DNA of 64,000 nt from Aliiroseovarius zhejiangensis (GTDB taxonomy: Bacteria > Pseudomonadota > Alphaproteobacteria > Rhodobacterales > Rhodobacteraceae), in contig NZ_BNCH01000004.1 in NCBI RefSeq assembly GCF_014656375.1, positions 124,001-188,000 of the forward strand. Reading direction: 5' to 3'. Below, in pieces: positions 37,466 through 47,341 of the stretch. Positions within the stretch are counted from its first letter, which is position 1; every line of letters begins with the position of its first letter. Position numbers and translations under genes: made by a program. Below the pieces are notes generated by a model. It worked only from the letters and a program-made list of their open reading frames with translations. It was not told where the DNA came from and ran no database searches.

Positions 37466-38389
37466 TCAGCCCAGAAGCACGTTCAGGTGTTTGACCACCG
37501 ACCGAGCCAACACATCCGGTTCGTATCCGCCTTCCAGCATCGAGACGATCCGCCCATCGGCGAACTCGTCTGCCACTGCCTTCAACTCGCGCGTGACCCA
37601 TTCATAGTCGGCATCGGTCAGTTGAACGCTGGACATATCATCGGCGACATGCGCGTCGAACCCGGCCGAGATGAACAGAAACTCAGGTTTGAACGCCTTG
37701 AGATGCGGCAGCCAATGGGCGCTGACGGCCTCGCGAAATTCGGCGCTGCCCGCGCCTGCTGACAGGGGAATATCAACGAGATTGTCGGTTTCCTTCTCAT
37801 GCCCGGTGAAGGGATAGAACGGGTGCTGAAAACTGGAACAGAACAGCACGCGGGGTTCGGTCTTGAAGATCTCTTCGGTGCCGTTGCCGTGATGCACGTC
37901 GAAATCAATGATCGCGACGCGCGACAGATCATGCGCGTCCAGCGCATGGGCCGCCGCCACCGCGATATTATTGAACAGACAAAACCCCATCGCCTTGTCA
38001 CGTTCGGCATGGTGGCCCGGCGGGCGGATCATGCAAAAGACGGGGTTGGCCTCGTTCGACATCACCAGATCGACCCCCAGCACGCCCGCCCCGGCGGCCC
38101 GTTCAGCGGCGCGCAAGGTGCCCGGGCTCATCACTGTGTCGCCGTCCACCTCGACACTTTGCATCCCCTGCCCCGGTGCCAACGCATAGACGCGGTCCAG
38201 ATAATCGCTGTCATGCACCCGTTCCAGCTGCGCGCGTTCGACCAGCGGCGCATCGCGGTGGCGCACGACGTAATCCATGCCTGACATGATCAACTGGTTG
38301 TTGATCGCATCCAGCCGCGCCTTGCTTTCGGGGTGCAGGGGGCCTGCATCGTGGTCTCGGCACTCTGGGTGCGATATGATGGACAGCAT
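37466..38389 (-). CDS. histone deacetylase family protein (AcuC/acetylpolyamine amidohydrolase type)
   Basis: The 307-residue zinc-dependent amidohydrolase is of the HDAC (class II-like) fold. Catalytic features are present: RPPGHHAERD (His pair), GFCLFNNIAVAA, the zinc site DFDVHHGNGT, SAGFDAH and the Tyr in LEGGYEPD. Bacterial members deacetylate lysines, polyamines or small acetyl compounds. The gene follows the Pat-like acyl-CoA synthetase/acetyltransferase gene by 35 bases on the same strand, which makes protein deacetylation a reasonable hypothesis, analogous to Bacillus AcuC beside AcuA. Confidence 0.92.
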   Translation of the reverse strand: MLSIISHPECRDHDAGPLHPESKARLDAINNQLIMSGMDYVVRHRDAPLVERAQLERVHDSDYLDRVYALAPGQGMQSVEVDGDTVMSPGTLRAAERAAGAGVLGVDLVMSNEANPVFCMIRPPGHHAERDKAMGFCLFNNIAVAAAHALDAHDLSRVAIIDFDVHHGNGTEEIFKTEPRVLFCSSFQHPFYPFTGHEKETDNLVDIPLSAGAGSAEFREAVSAHWLPHLKAFKPEFLFISAGFDAHVADDMSSVQLTDADYEWVTRELKAVADEFADGRIVSMLEGGYEPDVLARSVVKHLNVLLG

Positions 38390-38424
38390 TCGGTCTCCTC
38401 TCCTGAACCTGCTTTGTGCCGGGC

Positions 38425-41106
38425 CTAAAGTTCGCGTTCGACGATCACCACATCGTGGTCATCCGGGTCGGGCCGCTGAGTGAAACCCAGATCCTTCATC
38501 AGGCGCAGCATCGGGGCATTCTTGCGCAGAACCGTGCCTTCGATCACCTTCAACCCGTGATCCTGCGCGGCCTTGAACAGCCCCTTCATCAGCTTGGTGC
38601 CCAGCCCCTGATTCTGAATGCGGTCGGACACCACGACGGCAAATTCGCAGCTTTTCCAATCGGGATTGATCACGTATCGCGCCACACCGACCTGAACCGG
38701 CGCACCGTCGATCTCGGCCATGGCGACCAGCGCCATTTCCCGGCGATAGTCGATCTGGGTGAACTGCGCGAGCAGCTCCGGGCTCAGCTCGTTCACCGAC
38801 CCCATGAAACGCATCATCTTCGCCTCGTCCGACAAGTCGCGCATGAACTGCTTTTCATGCTCGGCATCTTCGGGCCGGATCGGGCGGATGGTCAGGGGCG
38901 TGCCGTCGCGCAGGAAGGTCTGGCGCGCAAGATGGCGCGGATAGGGGTGGATCGCCATGTGGTCGTAGCGGCCGTCATTGGATGGCGGTCGCGCCACGGT
39001 GATGCGCGCATCCACCGCCAGAACACCATCCGGCCCGGCAAACAACGGGTTGATGTCCAGCTCGACAATCTCGGGCAATTCGCTGACGATGATCGAGATG
39101 CGTTTCAGCACATCCACCAGCGCCGCCCGATCGACCGGATCATAGTCGCGGAAGCTGTCCAGCGCCTTTGAGACGCGTGTACGATTGATCAGGCGTTCCG
39201 ACAGAACCGCGTTCAACGGCGGCAGGGCCACGGCGCTGTCTTTCATCACCTCGACCATCGTGCCACCAGCCCCGAACAGGATCGTCGGCCCGAACACCGG
39301 ATCGCGGCTGGCGCCGATAACAAGCTCGCGCGCCTGCCTGAGATGTGACATCGCCTCGACCGTGACACCGGTGATTTCGGCGTCGGGTTGGGCCTTCCTG
39401 ACATTGGCAATGATCTCGTGAAACGCGCGTGTCACCGATGCGGCATGTGCGACGTTGATCTTTACGCCCCCCACATCGGTCTTGTGCGACACGTCTGGGG
39501 ACGAGATTTTCATTGCGACAGGAAAGCGCACGGTTTCGGCAGCGATCAGGGCGTCGTTCGCCGTCTTCGCCTCGAAGGTCAGGTTCACTGGGATGTTGAA
39601 CGCGCTGAGCAATGCCTTGCTTTCGGTATCGGACAGCATGCTGCGCCCGGTGGCCAAAGCGTTTGCGATGATCATTCGCGCGCCGTTCAGATCAAGCCCT
39701 TGCTCAAAAGCCCGCGCGCGCGGCACCTCAAGCGAGAGTTGCCGGTTGCGATTGTGCTGCACGAGATACGAAAACCCCTCGACCGCCCGTTCAGGTGTCT
39801 CGAAGACGGAGATCCCCGCTTCGGACAACAGGTTGCGCCCTTCTGCGACCACGTCTTCGCCCATCCAGCAGGCAAGTACCGGTTTCCTGTTGCGCTTTGG
39901 CAGGGCCGCTTTCACGGCTTTGGCAGCGGCGGTTGCATCGGTCATGGCCTGCGGCGTCAACAGAACCAGAACGCCATCAACCTCGGGGTCGGTAATGGCG
40001 GCCTTGACGGCGGCGCCATAGGCATCGGGCGTGGCATCGCCCAGAATGTCGACGGGGTTTGCATGGCTCCAGTACGCGGGCAGCAGCTTGTCCAGCGTCT
40101 TGCGGGTGGCATCGGACAGGGGCGGCAGGCTGATATCCAGATCGCCCGCCCGGTCCGCAGCCAGCACCCCGGCCCCGCCCCCATTGGTGATGATGCAAAG
40201 CCGGTCGCCGGAGGTTTTCTTTGTGTTCGCCAAAAGCTCGGCGGCGGCGAACAGCTGCCCCAGCGTGTTGACGCGCACAGCGCCGACACGTTCCAGCGCC
40301 GCATCAAACACCTGATCCGAGCCGATCAGCGCCCCGGTATGGGTATGCGCGGCCTTGGCACCGACCGCATGTCGCCCTGATTTCAGAACGATCACCGGTT
40401 TCAGGCGCGCCGCCCGGCGCATCGCCGACATGAAGTTCGGCGCGTCCTTCACCCCTTCGACATACAGCAGAATGGCGTCGGTCTTGGGGTCATTCACCAG
40501 ATAATCCAGCGTGTCCCCGATATCGACATCCAGCGAGCTGCCCAGCGACACCATGGCCGAAAACCCCGAGTGGTGTGGTCCGGCCCAATCGGCAATGGCC
40601 GAGATCAGCGCCCCCGATTGCGACACCATCGCCAACCGCCCCTTCGGCGCCTGCGACTTCAGGAACGTGGCGTTCAGCCCCAACCAGGGCCGCACCAGCC
40701 CGACGCAATTCGGACCCAGCACCCGAATGCCGGCCTTGCGCGCCTCGTGCATGACCTGGCTTTCATAAGCGCGACCCTTCTGGTCGCCGTCGCTGAACCC
40801 GGCAGACAGGATGATCGCAGCCTTCACCCCGGCCTGGGCACAATCGCGCATGATGCCCGGCACCGTGCGTGCCGGGGTGGCGATAACCGCAAGGTCAATA
40901 TCCTTCGCGATATCCGAAATGGTCGGATAGCACACTGCCGCATCAATTTTCGTGTGTTTGGGATTGATCGGATAAATGGCACCGTCGAAACCGCCTGCAA
41001 CCAGATTGGCATAGGCAAGCGCCCCGACCGAATGGCCAGAGGGGCTGGCCCCGAACACGGCGACGGACCGAGGGTCGAACAGAGGGCTAAGTGGGCTTTT
41101 GTCCAT
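38425..41106 (-). CDS. Pat-like protein: NDP-forming acyl-CoA synthetase fused to GNAT acetyltransferase
   Basis: The 893-residue fusion starts with CoA-binding and succinyl-CoA-synthetase-like domains (about 1-460; FDPRSVAVFGAS, ISQSGA-like VSQSGALISA, ITNGGGAGVLAAD). An ATP-grasp domain (about 480-710; VAMKISSPDVSHKTDVGGV, LVIGASRDPVFGP) and a C-terminal GNAT domain (about 730-893; acetyl-CoA motif NQGLGTKLM) follow. This layout matches Salmonella/E. coli Pat (YfiQ), a protein lysine acetyltransferase. Unlike my recollection of the E. coli protein, the catalytic-His motif of the synthetase (HTHTGALIGSD, near 254) is kept. The ATG at 41106 fits the family start. Confidence 0.9.
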   Translation of the reverse strand: MDKSPLSPLFDPRSVAVFGASPSGHSVGALAYANLVAGGFDGAIYPINPKHTKIDAAVCYPTISDIAKDIDLAVIATPARTVPGIMRDCAQAGVKAAIILSAGFSDGDQKGRAYESQVMHEARKAGIRVLGPNCVGLVRPWLGLNATFLKSQAPKGRLAMVSQSGALISAIADWAGPHHSGFSAMVSLGSSLDVDIGDTLDYLVNDPKTDAILLYVEGVKDAPNFMSAMRRAARLKPVIVLKSGRHAVGAKAAHTHTGALIGSDQVFDAALERVGAVRVNTLGQLFAAAELLANTKKTSGDRLCIITNGGGAGVLAADRAGDLDISLPPLSDATRKTLDKLLPAYWSHANPVDILGDATPDAYGAAVKAAITDPEVDGVLVLLTPQAMTDATAAAKAVKAALPKRNRKPVLACWMGEDVVAEGRNLLSEAGISVFETPERAVEGFSYLVQHNRNRQLSLEVPRARAFEQGLDLNGARMIIANALATGRSMLSDTESKALLSAFNIPVNLTFEAKTANDALIAAETVRFPVAMKISSPDVSHKTDVGGVKINVAHAASVTRAFHEIIANVRKAQPDAEITGVTVEAMSHLRQARELVIGASRDPVFGPTILFGAGGTMVEVMKDSAVALPPLNAVLSERLINRTRVSKALDSFRDYDPVDRAALVDVLKRISIIVSELPEIVELDINPLFAGPDGVLAVDARITVARPPSNDGRYDHMAIHPYPRHLARQTFLRDGTPLTIRPIRPEDAEHEKQFMRDLSDEAKMMRFMGSVNELSPELLAQFTQIDYRREMALVAMAEIDGAPVQVGVARYVINPDWKSCEFAVVVSDRIQNQGLGTKLMKGLFKAAQDHGLKVIEGTVLRKNAPMLRLMKDLGFTQRPDPDDHDVVIVEREL

Positions 41107-41203
41107 GATATGACATCCTACGCGCAAGGCACACCACAGGGTGGCCGACTATTCCTCCTGCCACGTTTCTGCACCTGCAAAAGCGGGCTGTCTTTGATGT
41201 GGC

Positions 41204-41611
41204 TCAAGACCTGCGGGCAGGACCGCCCGCATGTTCGATCCCTTTCAGGATCGGGCAGTCGGGCCGATCATCCCCCGAACAGGCGCGCACCAGTTCCGAC
41301 AGCGTATCACGCATGGCCCTGAGATCCGCGATTTTCGCTTCGATTTCTTTCAGATGCTGAGCAGCAATGCGTTTCACATCGCTGCTGGCGCGGGACTGAT
41401 CTTCATAAAGTGCCAACAGAGCGCGGCAATCCTCGATCGAGAAGCCAAGCGCGCGCGATCTGGCGAGGAATGTCAGCTTGTGCAACTCCTGATCAGCGAA
41501 GACGCGATAGCCGTTCGTGTCGCGACTGGGGGTGACAAGCCCGATATCCTCGTAATAGCGGATGGTCTTGGCGGGCAATCCGGTGCGTTGGGCAGCCTGG
41601 GAAATGTTCAT
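41204..41611 (-). CDS. cueR: Cu(I)-responsive transcriptional regulator CueR
   Basis: The 135-residue MerR-family activator has an N-terminal winged helix-turn-helix ([24 protein letters not shown]), a dimerisation helix (about 75-110) and the metal-binding loop CSGDDRPDC, whose two Cys bind Cu(I) in CueR. It should activate the copA promoter at 44098-44128, and perhaps copZ, by untwisting the long spacer. It overlaps the copA stop by ATGA, so it is co-transcribed behind the pump it controls. Confidence 0.93.
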   Translation of the reverse strand: MNISQAAQRTGLPAKTIRYYEDIGLVTPSRDTNGYRVFADQELHKLTFLARSRALGFSIEDCRALLALYEDQSRASSDVKRIAAQHLKEIEAKIADLRAMRDTLSELVRACSGDDRPDCPILKGIEHAGGPARRS

Positions 41612-44070
41612 GAGGTCTCCTCCAGCAGCGGGCGGACAAAGCGCAGGCGCAAGGCGTTGGTCAACACAAGGACCGAGGACGTCGCCATCGCCCCCGCCCC
41701 CAGCATCGGGGACAGAAGCAAGCCCCAGACTGGATAGAGCACTCCGGCGGCCACCGGGATCAGCAACACGTTATAGCCAAAGGCCCAGAACAGGTTTTGC
41801 CGGATGTTGGTCATAGTGCGGCGGCTGATCTCAAAGGCGTTGACCACACCCGACAACGCGCCGGACGACAACACGACATCTGCCGCTTCAATCGCAACAT
41901 CCGTGCCGGTGCCGATGGCCAGACCCACATCGGCGCTTGCCAGCGCAGGCGCATCGTTGATCCCATCACCGACAAAAGCCACCTTGCCGACATCGTTCTG
42001 CAACGCCTCGATCGCGGCAACCTTGCCGTCGGGCAGCACCCCGGCTTCGACATGATCGATGCCCAACTGGGTGGCGATCGCCTTGGCCGTCGCCGGGTCA
42101 TCCCCCGTGATCATGGCAAGTTGCTTGCCCATCGCACGCAGCGCGGCAAGTGCGGGGGCAGTATCCGGCTTGATCGGGTCAGACACACCAATCAATGCGC
42201 AAAGCTGCCTATCTATGGCGACGAAAAACACGGTTTGACCTTGCGCGCGCATCGGACCGGCGCGGTCGACCAGATCGTCCAGCGGAATGCTTTCACGCTC
42301 CATGAATTTCTGCGATCCAACCAGAAGGGGCGATCCTTCAATCTCGGCCTGCAATCCAAACCCGGTCACGGTCTGCACGTTGCTGGCTTGCAAAGGGGTA
42401 ACACCACGTTCCTCGGCTCCGCGCAGGATCGCTTGCGCCAATGGGTGCTCGCTTTGTGCCTCGGCCCCGGCGACCATGGCCAGAACGGTATCTGCCTCGC
42501 GGTCCCCCACGGTTTCGAAAGCCGTCATCTCGGGCCGACCCTGTGTCAGGGTGCCGGTCTTGTCGAAGGCCACGACCTGCGCGGATTGCAGCGATTGCAA
42601 CGCATCGCCCCGTCGAAACAAGGCACCCAGCTGCGCCGCCCGTCCGGTGCCCACCATGATCGAGGTGGGCGTCGCCAATCCCATCGCGCAGGGGCAGGCG
42701 ATGATCAGAACCGACACGCCCGCGACTAGCGCCAGACCCAGCGCAGGATCGGGACCAAACACCAGCCAGACCAGCACGGTCAATGCCGCGATTCCCATCA
42801 CAATGGGCACGAACACCGCCGTGATCCGGTCGACCAGCGCCTGAATGGGCAGGCGCGCGCCTTGCGCGTCTTCGACCATCCGCACGATCTGCGACAAAAG
42901 TGTATCCGGCCCCACCGCCGTGACCCGCGCCTTCAACGCGCCCTTCCCGTTCACGGTGCCGCCTGTCACGCTGTCGCCCTTCGCCTTGGCCACGGGTACG
43001 GGTTCGCCGGTGATCATGCTTTCGTCAACAAGGCTTTCGCCCTCGATCACCTCGCCGTCCAGCGGCACGCGTTCGCCGGGGCGGATGACGACAATTTCGC
43101 CTGTGACAACTTGCGATACGGGGCGGGTCAGGATCTTGCCATCGGCGTCTACCAACGCCTCGTTGGGGGCAAGTGCCACAAGGGCGCGAATGGCCTCTCC
43201 GGTGCGGCCCTTGGCGCGCGCCTCCATCCAGCGACCGATCAGGATCAGCACGATGATGACGGCGGCGGCTTCAAAATAGACATTCGCCGTGCCGGCCGGC
43301 AGGATGCCCGGCGCGACCACCGAAACGACCGAATAAAGATAGGCGGCAGAGGTGCCCAGCGCGACCAGTGCGTTCATCTCGGGCGCGCCGCGCAACAGCG
43401 CGGGAATGCCCTTGGCAAAGAACACGCGACCCGGCCCGGCCATGACAATCGTCGTCAGAACAAGCTGGATCCAGTGCGAGGTACCAAGGCCGATGGTGCG
43501 CGCAATCCAGTGGTGGAAGGGCGGAAAAAGATGCCCGCCCATTTCAAGGATGAACACCGGCAAGGTCAGGGCGGCGGCCAGAAGCGCCCTTTGCTTCAGA
43601 GCCTGCGCCTCGGCCTCTTTGTCGCGTGGTCCGTCGGCGGCGCCATCGTCACGCGGGCGCGACGGAAATCCTGCCTTCGTCACTTTCGCGGCCAGATCGT
43701 CCGGGGTAACGGCACCGGCCAGATAGGTCACGAACGCCCGCTCCGAGGCCAGGTTGACCCGTGCCTCCAGCACACCGGGGGTTGCAGCCAGGATCCGCTC
43801 GACCCGCCCGACGCAGGACGCGCAGGTCATCGACCCGACCTCCAGCACCGCGGTTTCGCGTCGCGCCGGATAGCCCGCACGATCCAGCGCATCGGTCAGC
43901 TTGTTGGCGCTGGCCGGGTCCGAAAACACGACACGCGCGGTTTCATTCGCCAGATTGACCGGGGCGCTTTCGACCCCATCGACAGCGGTCAGGGCGCGTT
44001 CAGCCCGCCCGACGCAGGACGCACAGGACAGGTTTTCAAGTTTCAGGGTCAGGGTATTCGCAGCCGACAT
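41608..44070 (-). CDS. copA: copper-exporting P1B-type ATPase
   Basis: Inner-membrane pump that exports Cu(I) from the cytoplasm using ATP. The 820-residue protein has two N-terminal heavy-metal-associated domains (CASCVG near 16 and 83) and eight membrane spans. The intramembrane metal site CPCAMG lies near 457. The phosphorylation motif DKTGTLTQG lies near 500, SEHPLAQAI (nucleotide-binding HP motif) follows, and [11 protein letters not shown] is at the C-terminal side. It is divergent from copZ and overlaps cueR, with a CueR-type promoter upstream. Confidence 0.97.
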   Translation of the reverse strand: MSAANTLTLKLENLSCASCVGRAERALTAVDGVESAPVNLANETARVVFSDPASANKLTDALDRAGYPARRETAVLEVGSMTCASCVGRVERILAATPGVLEARVNLASERAFVTYLAGAVTPDDLAAKVTKAGFPSRPRDDGAADGPRDKEAEAQALKQRALLAAALTLPVFILEMGGHLFPPFHHWIARTIGLGTSHWIQLVLTTIVMAGPGRVFFAKGIPALLRGAPEMNALVALGTSAAYLYSVVSVVAPGILPAGTANVYFEAAAVIIVLILIGRWMEARAKGRTGEAIRALVALAPNEALVDADGKILTRPVSQVVTGEIVVIRPGERVPLDGEVIEGESLVDESMITGEPVPVAKAKGDSVTGGTVNGKGALKARVTAVGPDTLLSQIVRMVEDAQGARLPIQALVDRITAVFVPIVMGIAALTVLVWLVFGPDPALGLALVAGVSVLIIACPCAMGLATPTSIMVGTGRAAQLGALFRRGDALQSLQSAQVVAFDKTGTLTQGRPEMTAFETVGDREADTVLAMVAGAEAQSEHPLAQAILRGAEERGVTPLQASNVQTVTGFGLQAEIEGSPLLVGSQKFMERESIPLDDLVDRAGPMRAQGQTVFFVAIDRQLCALIGVSDPIKPDTAPALAALRAMGKQLAMITGDDPATAKAIATQLGIDHVEAGVLPDGKVAAIEALQNDVGKVAFVGDGINDAPALASADVGLAIGTGTDVAIEAADVVLSSGALSGVVNAFEISRRTMTNIRQNLFWAFGYNVLLIPVAAGVLYPVWGLLLSPMLGAGAMATSSVLVLTNALRLRFVRPLLEETS

Positions 44071-44097
44071 GGGGCACTCCGATCTGGTTGTGCAGTT

Positions 44098-44128
44098 TAA
44101 ATAAGGCTTCCAGTCACTGGAAGGTCAA
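44098..44128 (-). promoter_or_regulatory. CueR-type promoter and operator of copA
   Basis: Read leftward there is a -35 TTGACC (44128-44123), a 19-base spacer containing the dyad CTTCCAGT-GACTGGAAG, and a -10 TATTTA (44103-44098). The overlong 19-base spacer with a palindrome between -35 and -10 is the hallmark of MerR-family activated promoters. It lies 28-58 bases before the copA start. Confidence 0.88.
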
Positions 44129-44214
44129 GATGTATCACGAAATTTCTTTCCCGCGCTTGACCCGTTGAAAATTGAGCGTATGGAAAGGGAAACACCGTTG
44201 CGAAAGGGGTTTCC

Positions 44215-44406
44215 ATGACAACATTTTACGTGCCTGACATGAGCTGTGGACATTGCAAAGCCACCATCACCGAGACCCTGACAAATGCCGGGGCCGAGGA
44301 ACTGGCGTTCGACATGGAAGCCCGCACGGTCGACGTTCTTGGCCTGTCACCCGAAGTGGTGATCGAGAAACTGGACCAGATCGGTTTTCCCGCAGAGCAG
44401 AAATAG
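44215..44406 (+). CDS. copZ: heavy-metal-associated domain protein, copper chaperone CopZ
   Basis: The 63-residue single-domain HMA protein has the metal motif MSCGHCKATI (CxxC near residue 11) and a ferredoxin-like beta-alpha-beta-beta-alpha-beta length. It probably carries Cu(I) in the cytoplasm and hands it to the HMA domains of CopA, which is encoded divergently next door. AAAGGGG lies before the ATG. A possible sigma-70 promoter (TTGACC at 44158-44163, 16-base spacer, TATGGA) precedes it. A terminator follows directly after the stop. Confidence 0.9.
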   Translation: MTTFYVPDMSCGHCKATITETLTNAGAEELAFDMEARTVDVLGLSPEVVIEKLDQIGFPAEQK

Positions 44407-44407
44407 A

Positions 44408-44433
44408 AAACCCCGGCACGGGCCGGGGTTTCT
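44408..44433. terminator. terminator between copZ and oppF
   Basis: AAACCCCGGC (44408-44417) and GCCGGGGTTT (44422-44431) form a perfect ten-base stem with a four-base loop. The A and T tails let it work in both directions. It lies between the convergent copZ and the opp operon. Confidence 0.9.
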
Positions 44434-44453
44434 GTGAACCGGGACGCTCCGGG

Positions 44454-45440
44454 TCAGATCACGTGGCAGGCCACCTGTTGCCCGTTGCCGCGATCCGTCA
44501 GCGGTGGCTTGGTCTCTGCGCAGACCTTTTCTGCCAGCGGACAACGGGTGCGGAACACGCAGCCCGATGGCGGATTCAGCGGTGACGGCAGGTCGGCATC
44601 CAGCAACATCACCTCATTCTCGGCGTGGGCTTTGGGGTCCGGAATCGGAACCGCCGAGATCAGCGCCTGCGTATAGGGATGGCCGGGCGCGCGATAAAGC
44701 TGCTCGGCCTCGCTGATTTCAACGACATTGCCCAGATACAGCACCATCACCCGGGTCGAGATGTGTTTCACCACCGACAGATCGTGCGCGATGAAGATCA
44801 GGCTCAGCCCCATTTCCTGCTGGATGTCCATCAACAGGTTGATCACCTGCGCCTGAATGGACACGTCCAGGGCCGACACGGGTTCGTCGCAGATGATCAG
44901 TTGTGGGCGCAAGATCAACGCACGCGCGATCCCGATCCGCTGGCATTGCCCACCGGAAAATTCGTGCGGATAGCGGTTGATCATGTTGGGCAGGATGCCC
45001 ACCCGGTCCAGCACCTCACGCACGCGTGTTTTCACCTCGGCCTTCGAGACGTCGGGGTAATGGGTCTTGAGCGGCTCGGCCACGATCTGGCCGATGGTCA
45101 TGCGCGGGTTCAGGGACGCCAGCGGGTCCTGAAAGATCATCTGCATCTCTTTGCGATGCTCGCGCATGCCCTGTTTGTTCAGCGACAGAAGATCATCCCC
45201 CAGCCACAAAACGGTGCCACCTTCGGCCGGAACCATGCGCATGATGGCACGTGCCAGCGTGGATTTTCCACAGCCGCTTTCCCCCACGATACCAAGGGTT
45301 TCACCGGGCATGAGGTCGAAGTCGACACCATCCACGGCCTTCAGTTTGTCGGGTGACGTCCAGGGCATCGCGCCCTTGGGCTTGATGTCGAACCACACTT
45401 TCAGGTCACGGACGGACAGCAGAGGCGATTGGGCGTTCAT
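44454..45440 (-). CDS. oppF: oligopeptide ABC transporter ATPase OppF-like
   Basis: The 328-residue ATPase of a peptide importer has Walker [15 protein letters not shown], signature [15 protein letters not shown], Walker [13 protein letters not shown] and switch His ([12 protein letters not shown]). The C-terminal oligopeptide-transporter extension includes [14 protein letters not shown], whose Cys may hold an iron-sulfur cluster as in Dpp/Opp ATPases. It is the last gene of the leftward oppABCDF set and overlaps oppD by ATGA. Confidence 0.93.
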   Translation of the reverse strand: MNAQSPLLSVRDLKVWFDIKPKGAMPWTSPDKLKAVDGVDFDLMPGETLGIVGESGCGKSTLARAIMRMVPAEGGTVLWLGDDLLSLNKQGMREHRKEMQMIFQDPLASLNPRMTIGQIVAEPLKTHYPDVSKAEVKTRVREVLDRVGILPNMINRYPHEFSGGQCQRIGIARALILRPQLIICDEPVSALDVSIQAQVINLLMDIQQEMGLSLIFIAHDLSVVKHISTRVMVLYLGNVVEISEAEQLYRAPGHPYTQALISAVPIPDPKAHAENEVMLLDADLPSPLNPPSGCVFRTRCPLAEKVCAETKPPLTDRGNGQQVACHVI

Positions 45441-46411
45441 ACAAGCTCCTCCAATGGTCTGATACAGGCGCGCCGACGCACTTTACGACCCGCAACCCCG
45501 TTCAGAGTCGGTCGGATCGTGGCACAATCCTTGATGGCAAACTCGCACCGGGGCGAGAATGGGCAGCCGATCGGCATGTTCATCATGTTGGGCGGGCTGC
45601 CCGGAATGGTCGCCAGGCGCGGGCTTTCAAGGTCAAGGCGCGGCACGGCTTTCAGAAGGCCCATCGTGTAAGGATGGGTGGGCATCTCAAACAGGCCCTC
45701 GGTGGTGCCGTATTCCATCTGCTGCCCGCCATACATGACCAGCGTTTCCTTGCACGAACCCGCCACGACGCCAAGGTCATGGGTGATCAGAATGATCGAC
45801 ATGCCGAATTCCGCTTGCAGATCTTCCAGCAGCTTCATGATCTGCGCCTGCACCGTCACGTCCAGCGCCGTGGTCGGCTCGTCCGCGATCAGGATGTCGG
45901 GCTTGCACAGAAGCGACATCGCGATCATGACCCGCTGGCGCATCCCGCCCGAAAACTCATGCGGATACATGGTGACGCGCTTCTTTGCCTCGGGGATGCG
46001 CACCGCATCCAGCAATTCGACCGACTGGCGCACGGCCTCGGATTTCGAGATGCCTTTGTGATGGGTCAGCACCTCGGCCATCTGGTCGGACACCCGCATG
46101 AACGGGTTCAGACAGGTCATCGGATCCTGAAAGATCATCGCGATCTTCTGGGCCCGGATTTTGTTCAGCCTGCTGGTCGAGATGTTCAGGATCTCTTCCC
46201 CGTCCAGCTTGACCGAGCCGGTCGCCTTACCGTTGCGGGCCAAAAGACCCATGATCGCAAAGACCGTCTGGCTTTTGCCCGACCCGCTTTCGCCCACAAC
46301 GCCCAGTGTTTCACCCGCGGTCAGATCGAAACTGATCCGATCCACGGCGGTGACTGTGCCGTCAGGGGTGTCGAAGTGAACGCTCAGTTCACGAACTTCA
46401 AGTAGTGCCAT
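45437..46411 (-). CDS. oppD: oligopeptide ABC transporter ATPase OppD-like
   Basis: The 324-residue ATPase is the partner of OppF. It shows Walker [14 protein letters not shown], signature [15 protein letters not shown], Walker [13 protein letters not shown] and [11 protein letters not shown]. The C-terminal extension includes [14 protein letters not shown]. It lies 12 bases after oppC and is coupled to oppF. Together they power import through OppBC. Confidence 0.93.
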   Translation of the reverse strand: MALLEVRELSVHFDTPDGTVTAVDRISFDLTAGETLGVVGESGSGKSQTVFAIMGLLARNGKATGSVKLDGEEILNISTSRLNKIRAQKIAMIFQDPMTCLNPFMRVSDQMAEVLTHHKGISKSEAVRQSVELLDAVRIPEAKKRVTMYPHEFSGGMRQRVMIAMSLLCKPDILIADEPTTALDVTVQAQIMKLLEDLQAEFGMSIILITHDLGVVAGSCKETLVMYGGQQMEYGTTEGLFEMPTHPYTMGLLKAVPRLDLESPRLATIPGSPPNMMNMPIGCPFSPRCEFAIKDCATIRPTLNGVAGRKVRRRACIRPLEELV

Positions 46412-46423
46412 GTTGCGAAACCC

Positions 46424-47329
46424 CTATCGGTCTTTCGGGTCCAGCGCATCGCGCAGACCGTCACCGAAGAAAAAGAAAGCAAAAAGCGAGATCAGGAAGA
46501 AGAACAGCGGGAAGCCCAGCATCCAAAGGGTGCCATAGCGCATTTGCCCTGCCCCTTCGTTGATCAGCGCGCCCCAGCTGGTCAGGGGTTCCTGCACACC
46601 CAGCCCAAGGAACGAAATGAAACTTTCGAACATGATCATCGACGGCACCAGAAGTGTGGCATAGACGATGACGACGCCCAGCAGGTTCGGCACGATGTGG
46701 CGGATGATGATCTTCGGTGTGGACACGCCGGTGGCAATCGCGGCTTCGACGAATTCCTTGTTCTTGATCGACAGGGTCTGGCCCCGCGCAATCCGCGCCA
46801 TGTCCAGCCACGAGATCAGGCCGATTCCGACGAACAGCATGAAGATCGACCGCCCGAACACCACCAGAAGCAGGATCAGCACGAACATATAGGGGATCGC
46901 CATCAGGATATCGACGATCCGCATCATGATGTTGTCCAGCCGCCCACCGATGAACCCGGCAGTGGCACCATAAAGGGTGCCGACGATCACCGAAATCAGC
47001 GCGCCGACAATACCGATCATCAGCGAGATCTGCGTTCCCTGCACGACGCGCGCATAAAGGTCGCGCCCCAGCGGGTCCAGCCCGAAATAGTGCTTGGTTT
47101 CGAACGACGGCCCACCCAACGTGCGTACGTCGCCCATCAGGTTCCAGTCGATCTCTTCATTGGACCAGGGCGTCAGCATCCCGCCGAACAGCGCGAACAG
47201 CGAGACGAGGATCAGGACGATCATCGACGCAACTGCAGCCTTGTTGCGAAAGAACCGGGCCCGCGCGTCTTGCCACAGCGAGCGGCCCTTGACGACTTCG
47301 GCGGTTTCCACGTTTGTGACATGTGTCAT
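46424..47329 (-). CDS. oppC: oligopeptide ABC transporter permease OppC-like
   Basis: The 301-residue inner-membrane permease has an N-terminal OppC-type hydrophobic segment. Six spans in all are likely. The DPLGRDLYARVVQGTQISL motif lies near 95, and the ATPase-contacting EAA loop lies near 200 (EAAIATGVSTPKIIIRHIVPN). It is 12 bases downstream of oppB. Confidence 0.94.
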   Translation of the reverse strand: MTHVTNVETAEVVKGRSLWQDARARFFRNKAAVASMIVLILVSLFALFGGMLTPWSNEEIDWNLMGDVRTLGGPSFETKHYFGLDPLGRDLYARVVQGTQISLMIGIVGALISVIVGTLYGATAGFIGGRLDNIMMRIVDILMAIPYMFVLILLLVVFGRSIFMLFVGIGLISWLDMARIARGQTLSIKNKEFVEAAIATGVSTPKIIIRHIVPNLLGVVIVYATLLVPSMIMFESFISFLGLGVQEPLTSWGALINEGAGQMRYGTLWMLGFPLFFFLISLFAFFFFGDGLRDALDPKDR

Positions 47330-47341
47330 GTGCGTGCCCCC

